From positions 1,384,001 to 1,448,000 of the forward strand of contig NZ_JAPWKB010000019.1 in NCBI RefSeq assembly GCF_028283785.1: a stretch of DNA of 64,000 nt. The letters are read 5' to 3'. Below are positions 25,583-34,981 of the stretch, piece after piece. Made by a program: the position numbers and the translations under genes. Position 1 is the first letter of the stretch. Every line of letters starts with the position of its first letter. The notes under the pieces are model-generated. The model ran no database searches, was not told the DNA's origin, and saw only the letters and a list, made by a program, of their open reading frames with translations. Source of the stretch: Paraburkholderia sp. (lineage in GTDB: Bacteria; Pseudomonadota; Gammaproteobacteria; Burkholderiales; Burkholderiaceae).

Positions 25583-25735
25583 TGTTATTCCTTCCAGTAA
25601 TCGAAGCGGTTATCAGGCGGTCTCACGCCGCGTCCACCGGTGCGCCGCGCGCAGCGCACCGAAATCATTATTTTGCACTGTTTTGCGAAGCAGGATGGCG
25701 CCGGCCGTGCACGCGAAGCCACGGCGGCACGTCGC

Positions 25736-26482
25736 TCACTTCGGCTGCTGCGTTTGTTGCATCTGCTGCATCCGTGCGGTCAAGCCTTCGACCGCATCGA
25801 CTTCCTTGTACTGTTTCGCGAAGTCGATGGCGTTCATGCCGATCTGGTTCTTCACCGACAGATCCGCGCCGTTGTCGAGCAACAGCTTGATGGTCGACAT
25901 ATGACCGCCGCGCGACGCCATCATCAGCGGCGTCGTGCCGTTCGGCGAACCGGCGTCGACATACGCGGAATGGTCGAGCAGCAACGCGACGACGTCGTCG
26001 TGACCGTTGGCGGCCGCGTAATGCAGCGGTGCCCAGCCCTTCTTGTTCACTTCGGCGTCTTTCGCAATCAGCAGTTTGACGAAGTCGACGTCGCCGTTCA
26101 GTGCGGCCAGCATCATTGCGTTCTCACCGGCCTTGTCGGTGATTTCGAGGTCGGTCTTCGGGTTCGCGGCCAGTGCCGCGCCGACCTTATCCGATTTCTC
26201 GCGCGCGGCCAGCACCAGCAGCGGAATGCCCTGATCGTCCTTCAGATTCGGATCCATGCCGCGCGACAACTGCTTGTTGACTTCATTGATGTCGTCGAAC
26301 TTGACGGCCTTGATCATCGTATCGGCCGGCGCTGCGTGCGCCGGCACCGCAGCGAGCGCCGCCCAGCCGAGACCGGCGAGCACCACCACGCGCGCAGCCA
26401 GCGACGTGAACCGGCGATGCGCCGCACCCACGGTATTGCGATTGAAAAACGACGGTTGCAGCGGAATCGAACGATGGTTCAT
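25736..26482 (-). CDS. Exported ankyrin-repeat protein
   Basis: The 248-residue protein has an N-terminal hydrophobic stretch ending in AVPAHA (about residue 50), then about five ankyrin repeats. The clearest are NGDVDFVKLLIAKDAEVNKK, GWAPLHYAAANGHDDVVALL and TPLMMASRGGHMSTIKLLLD. A Gln/Met-rich tail closes it. Ankyrin repeats mediate protein contacts; the partner is unknown. Export to the periplasm is inferred from the signal. The N-terminus before the hydrophobic core is unusually long, so the true start could be downstream. It lies between the Rap1a-like gene and tatD on the same strand. Confidence 0.85.
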   Translation of the reverse strand: MNHRSIPLQPSFFNRNTVGAAHRRFTSLAARVVVLAGLGWAALAAVPAHAAPADTMIKAVKFDDINEVNKQLSRGMDPNLKDDQGIPLLVLAAREKSDKVGAALAANPKTDLEITDKAGENAMMLAALNGDVDFVKLLIAKDAEVNKKGWAPLHYAAANGHDDVVALLLDHSAYVDAGSPNGTTPLMMASRGGHMSTIKLLLDNGADLSVKNQIGMNAIDFAKQYKEVDAVEGLTARMQQMQQTQQPK

Positions 26483-26533
26483 AACGGGCTTCGGGACGCG
26501 TCCCTATCCTTTTGAATAGTGGTCTGACAGCGA

Positions 26534-27325
26534 TCAGGCACGCGCGGGCGCCGGAATCCTGAACAGACGGAAGAAATTGTCGGTCGTCGCGGCGGCGAGC
26601 GCCTCATCGGGCATCTCGCGTTGCTGTGCGATGAAGCGTCCGACATAACTTACGTACGCAGGTTCATTAGGCTTGCCCCGATACGGAACTGGCGCAAGGT
26701 AGGGCGAATCCGTTTCGATCAGCAAACGCTCCAGCGGCACCCGGCGCGCCACGTCCTGCACGTCCGTTGCGCTTTTGAACGTGACAATGCCCGACAGCGA
26801 AATGTAAAAATTTTGTGCCAGCGCCTGCTCGGCAATCGCCCACGGTTCGGTAAAACAATGCATCACGCCGCCCGGTTCGCTCGCGCGTTCCTCGGCCATG
26901 ATCCGCAGCGTGTCTTCGGACGACGCGCGCGTGTGGATGATCAACGGCTTGCCGGTCGCGTGCGCGGCACGGATATGCGTGCGAAAGCGCTCGCGCTGCC
27001 ATTCCATATCGGCGATCGAGCGTCCTTCGAGACGGTAATAGTCGAGACCGGTTTCGCCGATCGCCACGACTTTCGGATGCCCGGCCAGTTCGACCAGTTC
27101 CGCGACGCTCGGCTCGCGCATGTCTTCGTGATCCGGATGCACGCCCACCGACGCATACACGTTGTCGTACCGATTCGCGACGTCGAGCACCGACGGCAGC
27201 GTTTCCAGATCGACGCTGACGCACAGCGCGTGCGTGACCGAATGACTGCGCATGTTCTCGATCACCTGCGGCAGGCGGTCGGCGAGTCCTTCGAAGTTGA
27301 TATGGCAATGCGAGTCGACAAACAT
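26534..27325 (-). CDS. TatD-family metal-dependent hydrolase / DNase
   Basis: The 263-residue TIM-barrel protein starts MFVDSHCHINFEG (metal ligands His6 and His8) and shows GETGLDYYR, LIIHTRAS, MHCFT and the closing IETDSPYLAP. These are the TatD signatures for a two-metal centre. The family includes 3'-5' exonucleases active on damaged DNA and D-aminoacyl-tRNA deacylases. It follows holB, tmk and mltG on the same strand with a GNAT gene between, a usual neighbourhood for tatD/ycfH. Start ATG at 27325 with AGGA upstream. Confidence 0.92.
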   Translation of the reverse strand: MFVDSHCHINFEGLADRLPQVIENMRSHSVTHALCVSVDLETLPSVLDVANRYDNVYASVGVHPDHEDMREPSVAELVELAGHPKVVAIGETGLDYYRLEGRSIADMEWQRERFRTHIRAAHATGKPLIIHTRASSEDTLRIMAEERASEPGGVMHCFTEPWAIAEQALAQNFYISLSGIVTFKSATDVQDVARRVPLERLLIETDSPYLAPVPYRGKPNEPAYVSYVGRFIAQQREMPDEALAAATTDNFFRLFRIPAPARA

Positions 27326-27385
27326 GATCGTGTCCTGCGGTGAATCCGGTGTTGAAAGAAGTGCGACGGTGCGCGATAAACCTGG

Positions 27386-27901
27386 CTAGCTTGCGGCGAC
27401 CGGCTTGTGCAGTCGCAGGCCGAGAATCACGAGATCGCGCTCGACGCCGTCGAGCACCGCGACGCGCGGCAGCGTGCCCCACACATCGAAGCCGAAACCG
27501 CGGAACAGCCGCAGGCTCGGTTCGTTGTGGCCGAACACGAAACCGAGCACGGTATCGATGCCCAACCCCGGCGCGACATCCAGCGACGCCTTCAGCAACT
27601 GCTTGCCCAGGCCCTTGCCACGCGCGTTTTCGTGCAGATAGATACTGACTTCGGCGGTACGCAGATAGGCCGGACGGCCGTAGAAATCGGAAAAGCTCAG
27701 CCACGCGACGATCTCGCCGCCTTCTTCGATCACCCACAGCGGACGTTTGTTCGGACCGTGCGCATGGAACCATGCGAGACGGCTCTCGACCGTCACCGGT
27801 TCCAGGTCTGCCGTGACCTGGCGCGACGAAACGGTCGAGTTGTAGATGGCGACGATTGCAGGCAGATCGTCGAGCGTGGCATCGCGATACGTCAGGCTCA
27901 T
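27386..27901 (-). CDS. GNAT N-acetyltransferase, phosphinothricin acetyltransferase-like
   Basis: A 171-residue GNAT protein with the N-terminal RDATLDDLPAIVAIYN, the acetyl-CoA loop ENARGKGLGKQLL and FGHNEPSLRLFRGFGFDVWG. The overall pattern is that of the PAT/YncA subfamily, which acetylates phosphinothricin or methionine sulfoximine and related amines. Substrate is not proven. It lies between holB and tatD on the same strand, with gaps of about 60 nt, so co-transcription is plausible. The start at 27901 lacks a strong ribosome site. Confidence 0.87.
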   Translation of the reverse strand: MSLTYRDATLDDLPAIVAIYNSTVSSRQVTADLEPVTVESRLAWFHAHGPNKRPLWVIEEGGEIVAWLSFSDFYGRPAYLRTAEVSIYLHENARGKGLGKQLLKASLDVAPGLGIDTVLGFVFGHNEPSLRLFRGFGFDVWGTLPRVAVLDGVERDLVILGLRLHKPVAAS

Positions 27902-27969
27902 GGTGTCGGGCAGCGTGTGAATGAGTAAAAATCAGACGACGCCTGCGTGGCAGGCGCCGCGCAACGGGC

Positions 27970-29004
27970 TCACGCGAACAGGTCGCGATAGCCGATAAAC
28001 AGTTCTTCGAAAACCAGCCGCGCGTTCAGCGGATGGTTTTCGACCGCGCGCTGACGCGTCACGGTCTTGCTGAAACGGTTGAACGCATTGGCGTCGAGTT
28101 TTTCCGCGCAGCGCGCGAGCGAGGTTGCCGCCTGCGGAAAATAGCGCGGCGCGCCGGCCGTGCGCTGCGCCAGCAGATCGTACAGCCAGCGTTGCAGCCA
28201 GCCGAGCACCAGCGGCACCGGCAGCTTTTGCAACGCTTCGCCGCATGCGAATGCGTCGCACGCGGCGCCGGCCGCGAGTTGCTTCAGCGTCCAGTCGCGC
28301 AGCGCGCGGTTGTCGTCGCTGGCGAGCGCGAGCGCGGCGAGCGGTGCGCCGCCGGCTTCGGCCAGCAACGCCGGCGCATCGGCGACGCCCTGCTTCGCCA
28401 GCCATTGCACCGCCGATTCCGGCTCGGGCAAGGCCATCGGCCATTTGCGGCAGCGGCTGATGATGGTGGGCAGCAACCGGTCGATCCGCGCCGACACCAT
28501 CAGGAACACCACGCCCGCGGGCGGTTCTTCGAGCGTTTTCAGCAGCGCATTGGCGGCCGCGACGTTTAGCGCCTCGGCCGGATACAGCACGACGACCCGC
28601 GCGCCGCCGCGATGCGAACCCACGCCGACGAAATCCAGCAGTCCGCGCACCTGTTCGATCTTGATTTCCTTGCTCGGCGCGCGCGTTTTCTTCGCGTCGT
28701 CGGCGTCGGCCTTGTCGGCTTTTTCGTCGGCGGCGGCGTTCAGGCCGGCTTCCGCCGCGAGCGCCTCGGGCACCACGATCCGGTAATCCGGGTGATTGCC
28801 CTGCGCGAACCACGTGCACGCCTTGCACGCGCCGCACGGCTGGCCGTCAGGCAACCCCGCTTCGCACAGCAGACCTTGCGCCAGATGCTGCGCAAAGCGC
28901 AGCTTGCCGATGCCCGCCTGGCCGTACAGCAACAGCGCATGCGGCCAGTGCCCGCGCAATTGCTGAAGGCGGCTCCAATCGTCGGCTTGCCACGGATAAA
29001 TCAT
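27970..29004 (-). CDS. holB: DNA polymerase III subunit delta prime
   Basis: The 344-residue clamp-loader subunit has an AAA+ core with GQAGIGK at 28-34, zinc-binding cysteines 47, 57, 60 and 63 (CGACKAC), and LLKTLEEPPAGVVF and SARIDRLLPTIISRC (sensor region). Delta prime is the stator that helps gamma/tau and delta open the sliding clamp. A charged Ala/Lys/Asp insertion (about 84-112) follows the zinc module. Start ATG at 29004 was chosen, 18 nt after tmk; the longer in-frame extension is the tmk antiframe. The tmk-holB order is conserved. Confidence 0.93.
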   Translation of the reverse strand: MIYPWQADDWSRLQQLRGHWPHALLLYGQAGIGKLRFAQHLAQGLLCEAGLPDGQPCGACKACTWFAQGNHPDYRIVVPEALAAEAGLNAAADEKADKADADDAKKTRAPSKEIKIEQVRGLLDFVGVGSHRGGARVVVLYPAEALNVAAANALLKTLEEPPAGVVFLMVSARIDRLLPTIISRCRKWPMALPEPESAVQWLAKQGVADAPALLAEAGGAPLAALALASDDNRALRDWTLKQLAAGAACDAFACGEALQKLPVPLVLGWLQRWLYDLLAQRTAGAPRYFPQAATSLARCAEKLDANAFNRFSKTVTRQRAVENHPLNARLVFEELFIGYRDLFA

Positions 29005-29021
29005 CGTTTCTCTTTTAAAAA

Positions 29022-29645
29022 TCAAAGTATTGCGATCAGGCTCTCGAGCTGCTTCTGGATCGCCGCGATGGTTTGCGACGAATCCATGATAGCGAAGCGG
29101 TACGGCGCCTCTTCGGCGCGACGCAGATATTCGGCGCGCGTGCGGGTGAAAAATGCATCGGATTCGCTTTCGAAGCGGTCCGGGTCGCGCGCCGCCGACC
29201 GGCGTTCGCTGGCGGTGTCGGGCGCCAGATCGAACAGCACCGTCATGTCGGGCTGAAACCCGCCCTGCACCCAACGCTCCAGCGCTTCGAGCTTGTCGCG
29301 CGGCAGCCCGCGCCCGCCGCCCTGATAGGCGAACGTCGCGTCTGTGAAACGGTCGGACAGCACCCAGTCGCCGCGCGCCAGCGCCGGTTCGATGACTTGT
29401 GCCAGATGCTCGCGACGCGCGGCGAACATCACCAGCGCTTCGGTTTCGAGGTCCATCTTCTGATGCAGCACGATATCGCGCAACGCCTCGCCCAGCGGCG
29501 TGCCGCCCGGTTCGCGCGTCATCACGACGGTGCGCCCCGAAGGCGCGACCTTGCGTTCGAGCTGATCGCGAAACCACGCGAGGTGCGTGGTCTTGCCCGC
29601 ACCGTCGATGCCCTCGAACGTGATGAATTTGCCCCGCGCCATCAT
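29022..29645 (-). CDS. tmk: Thymidylate kinase
   Basis: It phosphorylates dTMP to dTDP. The 207-residue protein has the P-loop EGIDGAGKTT (about 11-20), the TREPGGTPLGE substrate loop, DRFTDATFAYQGGGRG and a LID region rich in Arg. Two adjacent ATGs occur (29645 and 29642); the first overlaps the mltG stop by four bases and has GAGGG upstream, so coupling is likely. It sits between mltG and holB. Confidence 0.95.
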   Translation of the reverse strand: MMARGKFITFEGIDGAGKTTHLAWFRDQLERKVAPSGRTVVMTREPGGTPLGEALRDIVLHQKMDLETEALVMFAARREHLAQVIEPALARGDWVLSDRFTDATFAYQGGGRGLPRDKLEALERWVQGGFQPDMTVLFDLAPDTASERRSAARDPDRFESESDAFFTRTRAEYLRRAEEAPYRFAIMDSSQTIAAIQKQLESLIAIL

Positions 29646-30652
29646 TGCCCTCGAATATATTTGTCGACGGCCTTGTTGTGATCGCCGAGTGTGTCAGAAA
29701 AAATGCTGCTGCCGTCGCCGCGCGACACGAAGTACAACGCGGGCGACTGCGCCGGATTGAGCGCCGCCTGCAGCGACGCGACGCCGGGCAGCGCGATGGG
29801 CGTCGGCGGCAGGCCCATCCGCGTGTAGGTATTGTAAGGAGTGTCCGTCTGCAGATCTCGCTTCTTCAGATGGCCGGTGTAGGTCTCGCCCATCCCGTAG
29901 ATCACGGTGGGATCGGTTTGCAGCGGCATGTTCACACGCAAACGGTTCAGAAACACGGCCGCCACCATCGGACGATCCGACGCTTTGCCGGTTTCTTTTT
30001 CGATGATCGACGCCATCGTCAGCGCGTCGTACGGGGTCTTATACGGCAGATTGGCCGTGCGCGCTGACCAGGCTTCGTCGAGGCGCAGCTTCATCAGACG
30101 GTACGCGCGCCGGTAGACGTCGAGGTCGCTGGTATTTTTGTCGAACAGATACGTGTCCGGGAAAAACAGCCCTTCGCCATTGGCCAGCGACGCTTCCGGC
30201 GCGCCGATCGCGTTCAGCAGATCGGCGTCGGTCATGCCGGCCGTATCGTGTTTGAGCGCGGGATTCGCGTCCAGTTCGGCGCGCATCCGGCGAAACGTCC
30301 AGCCTTCGATGATGGTCGCGACGTATTCGTTGACGTCGCCGCGCGCGATTTTCTGCAACACGTCGTACGGCGTGATGCCTTGCTTGAATTCGTAATTGCC
30401 GGATTTGAGCTGGCTTTGCAGCCCGAGCAGCCGCGTCATGATGACGAACAGTTCCGGCTCGAGCGGCACGCCGCCGCGATTCAACTGCGCGGTGACGCTG
30501 CGCAAACTGCTGTGCGGCTTGACCGTGACGTCGAGTTGCGCGACGTTCAGTGCAATGGGTGAGGTGGCCCAGTAATAGCCGCCGACCACGGCGGCAGCCG
30601 CCAGTGCGACGACCGTCGAACCGGCGATGAGACATTTTTTCAAAAGGGACAT
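29642..30652 (-). CDS. mltG: Endolytic murein transglycosylase MltG
   Basis: The 336-residue inner-membrane protein has one N-terminal helix (about 8-28) and a periplasmic YceG-like domain. The catalytic glutamate is in ASIIEKETG; with the ATG at 30652 it is Glu218, the same number as in Escherichia coli MltG, which supports this start. Other motifs are GLFFPDTYLF and TDPTVIYGMG. It cuts nascent glycan strands and so sets their length. Alternative ATGs at 30661 and 30676 are possible; a promoter -10 at 30680-30685 argues against anything longer. Confidence 0.93.
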   Translation of the reverse strand: MSLLKKCLIAGSTVVALAAAAVVGGYYWATSPIALNVAQLDVTVKPHSSLRSVTAQLNRGGVPLEPELFVIMTRLLGLQSQLKSGNYEFKQGITPYDVLQKIARGDVNEYVATIIEGWTFRRMRAELDANPALKHDTAGMTDADLLNAIGAPEASLANGEGLFFPDTYLFDKNTSDLDVYRRAYRLMKLRLDEAWSARTANLPYKTPYDALTMASIIEKETGKASDRPMVAAVFLNRLRVNMPLQTDPTVIYGMGETYTGHLKKRDLQTDTPYNTYTRMGLPPTPIALPGVASLQAALNPAQSPALYFVSRGDGSSIFSDTLGDHNKAVDKYIRGQ

Positions 30653-30679
30653 GCGGAACATGGCTGGGATGGACCCCAT

Positions 30680-30708
30680 ATAATACTTGCTTGCCTCCGC
30701 TAAAGTCA
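30680..30708 (-). promoter_or_regulatory. Candidate sigma-70 promoter of mltG-tmk-holB
   Basis: On the minus strand TGACTT (30703-30708), a 17-base spacer and TATTAT (30680-30685) form a plausible promoter in the divergent gap to ygfZ. Transcription would begin near 30673, about 20 nt before the mltG ATG. Confidence 0.45.
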
Positions 30709-30730
30709 GAATTGACTGTACTTCAAATCC

Positions 30731-31804
30731 ATGACTGCCCCGCTCGCTTCCCCTTCCGGCAACGCTCCGGCGTCCGTTTCGACGCCCGCTGCCGACGCAC
30801 CCGCCGCGCTGCCGCGTCCGTCGCGCGATGAATTTGCCGCTGTGTTCGCGCATGGCGCGTATATGCCGCTCACGCAGTTCGGTGTGATCGACGCGACCGG
30901 CGACGACGCCGCCAGCTTCCTGCACGGCCAGTTGACCAACGACACCCAGCATCTCGACGCCGCCAGCGCGCGGCTGGCGGGCTATTGCTCGGCGAAGGGC
31001 CGTCTGCTCGCATCGTTCCTGACGTGGCGCAGCGGCGAAACGATCCGTCTGCTGCTGTCGAAAGACGTGCAGGCGGCGGTGCAAAAACGCCTGTCGATGT
31101 TCGTGCTGCGCGCCAAAGCCAAACTGACCGACGCGTCCGGCGAACTCGCCGTGGTCGCGCTGGCCGGTTCCGCCGTCGATCTCCGCGCGGCGCTGTCCAC
31201 CGCGTTCGACGCGTTGCCCGATGCCGTCCACGTCAAAATCGACGGTCCGGCGGGCACGCTGATCCGCGTGCCGGACGCGTTCGGACGGCTGCGCTATCTG
31301 TGGGTCGGTCCGAAAGCCGAAGTCGAGTCGCACTTCGCCGCGCTCGACGCGAAGCTCAAGCGCGTGTCGCCGGCCGTCTGGGACTGGCTCGACATTCGCG
31401 CGGGCGAACCGCGCATCACGCAGGCCGTCGTCGAGCAGTTCGTGCCGCAGATGGTCAATTACGACGTGCTCGGCGCGGTAAATTTCCGCAAGGGCTGCTA
31501 TCCGGGTCAGGAAGTGGTCGCGCGCAGCCAGTATCGCGGCACGATCAAGCGGCGCACGTCGCTCGCGAACGTCGCGGGCGAACCGGACACGGTGAAACCG
31601 GGCGCGGAACTGTTCCATTCGGACGATCTGGGCCAACCGTGCGGGATGATCGTGAACGCAGCGGCGGCAGCCGAAGGCGGCGTCGATGTGCTGGTCGAGA
31701 TCAAGCTCGCCGCGCTCGAAACCGGCAGCGTCCATCTCGGTTCGGCCGAAGGCGCGGCGCTGGCGTTTCTGGCGTTGCCTTATTCGTTGCCGACGGAAGT
31801 CTGA
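30731..31804 (+). CDS. ygfZ: Folate-binding Fe-S cluster repair protein YgfZ
   Basis: The 357-residue protein has the GcvT-like fold and the YgfZ signature KGCYPGQE with Cys256. It binds tetrahydrofolate and helps maintain or repair certain iron-sulfur enzymes. Residues 1-30 are an Ala/Pro/Ser-rich extension before the conserved core (MPLTQFGVIDATGDDAASFLHGQ). The ATG at 30731 was kept because no better in-frame start lies before the core. It is divergent from mltG. Confidence 0.93.
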   Translation: MTAPLASPSGNAPASVSTPAADAPAALPRPSRDEFAAVFAHGAYMPLTQFGVIDATGDDAASFLHGQLTNDTQHLDAASARLAGYCSAKGRLLASFLTWRSGETIRLLLSKDVQAAVQKRLSMFVLRAKAKLTDASGELAVVALAGSAVDLRAALSTAFDALPDAVHVKIDGPAGTLIRVPDAFGRLRYLWVGPKAEVESHFAALDAKLKRVSPAVWDWLDIRAGEPRITQAVVEQFVPQMVNYDVLGAVNFRKGCYPGQEVVARSQYRGTIKRRTSLANVAGEPDTVKPGAELFHSDDLGQPCGMIVNAAAAAEGGVDVLVEIKLAALETGSVHLGSAEGAALAFLALPYSLPTEV

Positions 31805-31960
31805 TCGCGTCTGAATGATCCGGGCGCGGCGCGATGCTGTGGCGTCGTGCTTCAGCGTGGCGCATGAGCCCGGAGCCTTTCGCGGCGCTCAAACCGCTGA
31901 AGCCGGCGTCGTTTCAGACGCGGCATCGCGCGCCGCCGTCACCCTTGCGGAATCTGCTCA

Positions 31961-32818
31961 ATGTGTCTGATCGTGTTCGACTGGCGGCCCGATGCGTCCG
32001 GCGCGGATAAATCCGCTGCGGTGTTCACCCTCACCGCGAATCGCGACGAATTTTTGCATCGCACCGCCGAACCGCTGAACTGGTGGTCCGACGCGCCCGG
32101 CGTACTCGCCGGCCGCGATCTGCAAGGCGGCGGCAGCTGGCTCGGCATGACGCGCGACGGCCGCTTCGCCGCGCTGACCAACTATCGCGCGCCCGCCGAA
32201 ATGCGCGCCGACGCCCCCACTCGCGGCATGCTCGTCAGCAACTGGCTGACCGGCGAGCGCGCGGCGACACCGCTCGACTACCTGAACGCCGTCGCGCGCG
32301 ATGGCGATCTCTACAACGGCTTCAATCTGCTGATCGGCGACTGGACGCGCCGTGAGCTCGGCTGGTATTGCAACCGTCCGCCCGTCGCGATGGGGACGCA
32401 AGCGGCGCCGCAACTGCTCACGCCCGGCACGCACGGCATTTCGAACGCCGTGCTGGACACGCGCTGGCCGAAACTGGTGCGCAAGCGCAGCGAACTCGCC
32501 GGCCTGCTCGCAACCGACGCGCAACCGCCGCTCGGCACGCTGATCGAGCTGATGCGCGACCCGCGCGTTGCTCGCGACGACGAACTGCCCGCAACCGGTA
32601 TTCCGCTGGAACGCGAGCGCGCGCTGTCGGCGGCGTTTATCGACACGCCCGGCTATGGCACGCGAGGCACGACCGCGTTGCAGGTCGTCGCGAGCGGCGC
32701 GGATCGTGATGTGACGCTGCACGTCAGCGTCACCGAACGCAGCGACGACAACGGTTCGCACCGGATCGTTCGGCCCGGCGATTTCGAACGAAGCTTCAGC
32801 TACGACGTCCAGCGATAA
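31961..32818 (+). CDS. NRDE-family (TANGO2-like) protein
   Basis: The 285-residue protein starts MCLIVFDWRP and contains the defining TANRDEFLHR motif, followed by LAGRDLQGGGSWLGMT and ALTNYRAP. An N-terminal Cys2 would be exposed if Met1 is removed, consistent with an Ntn-hydrolase-like fold. The human homologue TANGO2 is linked to lipid and haem handling; the bacterial function is not defined. It follows ygfZ by about 155 nt on the same strand. No strong ribosome site precedes the ATG at 31961. Confidence 0.9.
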   Translation: MCLIVFDWRPDASGADKSAAVFTLTANRDEFLHRTAEPLNWWSDAPGVLAGRDLQGGGSWLGMTRDGRFAALTNYRAPAEMRADAPTRGMLVSNWLTGERAATPLDYLNAVARDGDLYNGFNLLIGDWTRRELGWYCNRPPVAMGTQAAPQLLTPGTHGISNAVLDTRWPKLVRKRSELAGLLATDAQPPLGTLIELMRDPRVARDDELPATGIPLERERALSAAFIDTPGYGTRGTTALQVVASGADRDVTLHVSVTERSDDNGSHRIVRPGDFERSFSYDVQR

Positions 32819-32842
32819 CGCTGCCGCTTCAAGCGCCTCTTT

Positions 32843-33868
32843 TCAATCACCTGATTCGATGCCGAACGCGACGCGCAACGCGCGCGCCGCGTCCCGATGC
32901 GCGCGCATCACGTCCAGCACGAAACCGCCCATCTTGAAGAACTCGTGGATCATCCCCGCATAGCGCGCGAGCGTCACGCGGTTGCCCGCCGCCTCGAGTT
33001 TGTGCGCATAAGCGTCGCCTTCATCGCTGAGCGGATCGTATTCGGCCGTCGCGATCCATGCCGGCGCGACGCCTGCAAAATCCGGCACACGGTCGCTTCC
33101 GTCAGTCGCCGAAGCCGAAACCGATGACGGCGCTGCGTGCCGCTCGCCGTGCGTGCCGTCGAGCGGCGCGAAACGCCAGTCTTCGCGATCGTCGGCGTCA
33201 CGGATGTAGTGATTGAAAAACCACTGAATCGTGTCGCCGCTCAGCAGATAACCGTCGGCGAGTCGCGTGTGCGACGCGCTGTCCTGATGCGCGGACACGC
33301 CCGGATAGATCAACATCTGCAACACGAGCGGCAACCCGGCATCGCGCGCGAGCACCGCACACACCGTCGCGAGCGTGCCGCCCGCGCTGTCGCCGCCGAC
33401 CGCGATCCGCGCCGGATCGATCCCATACACGCCCGATTGCGCGTGCAACCACGCGAGCGCGTCGAACGCGTCGTTCACTGCGGTCGGAAAGCGAAATTCG
33501 GGCGCAAGCCGGTAATCGACGGACAACACGATGCACTGACCGTCGCGCGCGAACATCCGGCACAACGCGTCATGCGTGTCCACGCTGCCCACCGTGAAAC
33601 CGCCGCCATGAAAATAGACCAGCGCGGGCGCGGGTTCGGCCCAACTCGGTTCGACCGGTTGATACAAGCGCGCACGTATCGTCGAACCGTCTCGAACCGG
33701 CACGGCGAGATCGTCGACGGCGAACATCGGCGCGCTCGGAATCTCGAGGATCGGCGCGCTTTTCGAATACGCTTCCCGCGCCTGATGCGCGGTCAGCTGG
33801 TGATAGGACGGGCGTTTCGCCCGCGCGATCATGTCGAGCACCTGCTCGATCCTGGGATGTAGCGGCAT
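32843..33868 (-). CDS. Alpha/beta hydrolase, hormone-sensitive-lipase family esterase
   Basis: The 341-residue enzyme has the HSL-family oxyanion motif YFHGGGFTVGS and nucleophile motif GDSAGG. The acid is in EYDPLSDEG and the histidine in MIHEFF. It should hydrolyse short-chain acyl or aryl esters. Start ATG at 33868 (MPLHPRIEQVLDM) was chosen at the beginning of the conserved cap region; a longer frame upstream is repetitive and uncredited. A Ser/Ala-rich insertion precedes DFAGVAPAWIAT. It is convergent with the NRDE gene. Confidence 0.9.
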   Translation of the reverse strand: MPLHPRIEQVLDMIARAKRPSYHQLTAHQAREAYSKSAPILEIPSAPMFAVDDLAVPVRDGSTIRARLYQPVEPSWAEPAPALVYFHGGGFTVGSVDTHDALCRMFARDGQCIVLSVDYRLAPEFRFPTAVNDAFDALAWLHAQSGVYGIDPARIAVGGDSAGGTLATVCAVLARDAGLPLVLQMLIYPGVSAHQDSASHTRLADGYLLSGDTIQWFFNHYIRDADDREDWRFAPLDGTHGERHAAPSSVSASATDGSDRVPDFAGVAPAWIATAEYDPLSDEGDAYAHKLEAAGNRVTLARYAGMIHEFFKMGGFVLDVMRAHRDAARALRVAFGIESGD

Positions 33869-34027
33869 CGGACGGGGACGGCACGAAAGCGCCGCGAAAG
33901 GATCACGAGTCACATAAGGTGACGAATAAGGTGACGAAGCGTGACGAAGCGTCTGCCGACGCCCGTTCACGGCGTCGCCATGATGCCATGACGGGATCAG
34001 GCGGCGCATCGGGCGCGCCGCGTGTGC

Positions 34028-34910
34028 TTATTGCAACGGCTTCACCTCGGCCTTCACTTGCGGCTTCAATGACAGTGGATCGGTCGGATTGCGCTGCGCC
34101 TCGATATCCGCGTGGCGCAAGTGAACGCTCGGCATGATCGCCGGATGGGTGATGACGTAAAAACGCCGCGAGGCGATCGCGTCGAAGGTCAGCGCGGCGA
34201 CGTCTGCCGCCGTGATCTTGCCCGATTGCACCGCCCGATGCAGTTGCCTGTCCGCTGCCGCTTGCGATGCAGTCAGCGGCGCGTCGTTGCGCAATGCGTC
34301 GGGACGCGCGCGCTCGGCATCCGCGATGCCCGTCGGCACGAAAGCCGGACACAGCAACGAACAGCCCAGCGCTCCGCCGACATGCTGCAAATCGTGATAA
34401 AGCGTCTCCGTCAGCGACACGACCGCGTGTTTCGATGCGTTGTACACGCCCATTCGACGACGGCGACAGCAAGCCCGCCACCGACGCCGTGTTGACGATA
34501 TGCGCAGGCTCGTTCTGCCGCAGCATGAACGGCGTGAAACTGCGCACGCCGTTCGCGACGCCCATCACGTTGACGTTGAAGACCCACGCCCAGTCGCGCG
34601 CGGAGCTTTCCCACAGGTAACCGCCCGCGCCGACACCGGCATTGTTGAACAGCAGATGTACTTTCCCGAACGCGTCGAGCGCGGCATGTGCGAGCGCTTC
34701 GACCTGGGTGGCGTCGGCGACGTCGGTTGGCACGCCGATCGCGTCGGCGCCCGCTGCGCGCAGCGCCTGGACCGTTTGCGCGAGTGCGTTGCCGTCGATA
34801 TCGGCCAGCACCAGTTTCATGCCGAGCGCGGCGCCTTTGTCAGCGAATGCGCGACCGAAGCCGCTTGCCGCGCCGGTGATGACCGCGACTTTTCCTCCGA
34901 ATTCGAACAT
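34028..34910 (-). pseudogene. Short-chain dehydrogenase/reductase, frameshifted
   Basis: The gene starts at ATG 34910 with GGAGAC upstream and encodes MFEFGGKVAVITGAASGFGR, the NAD(P) motif TGAASGFG, NNAG and the catalytic Ser in VNTASVAG. At about 34453-34455 one extra base (minus strand TCGTCGAATGGGC where TCGTCGATGGGC would stay in frame) shifts translation. The rest, GVYNASKHAVVSLTETLYHD with the catalytic Tyr and Lys, continues in another frame to the stop at 34028. Without the extra base the product would be about 293 residues. So the active-site Ser is separated from Tyr/Lys. This could be a real mutation or an assembly error; programmed shifting is unlikely as no slippery run is seen. 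Confidence 0.85.
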
Positions 34911-34981
34911 CGGCTTGTCTCCATGATTCTTATGTTTTGACGCAAGTGCGTTGCACTTGCGCGTGCCGTGCGTGCGCCCGG

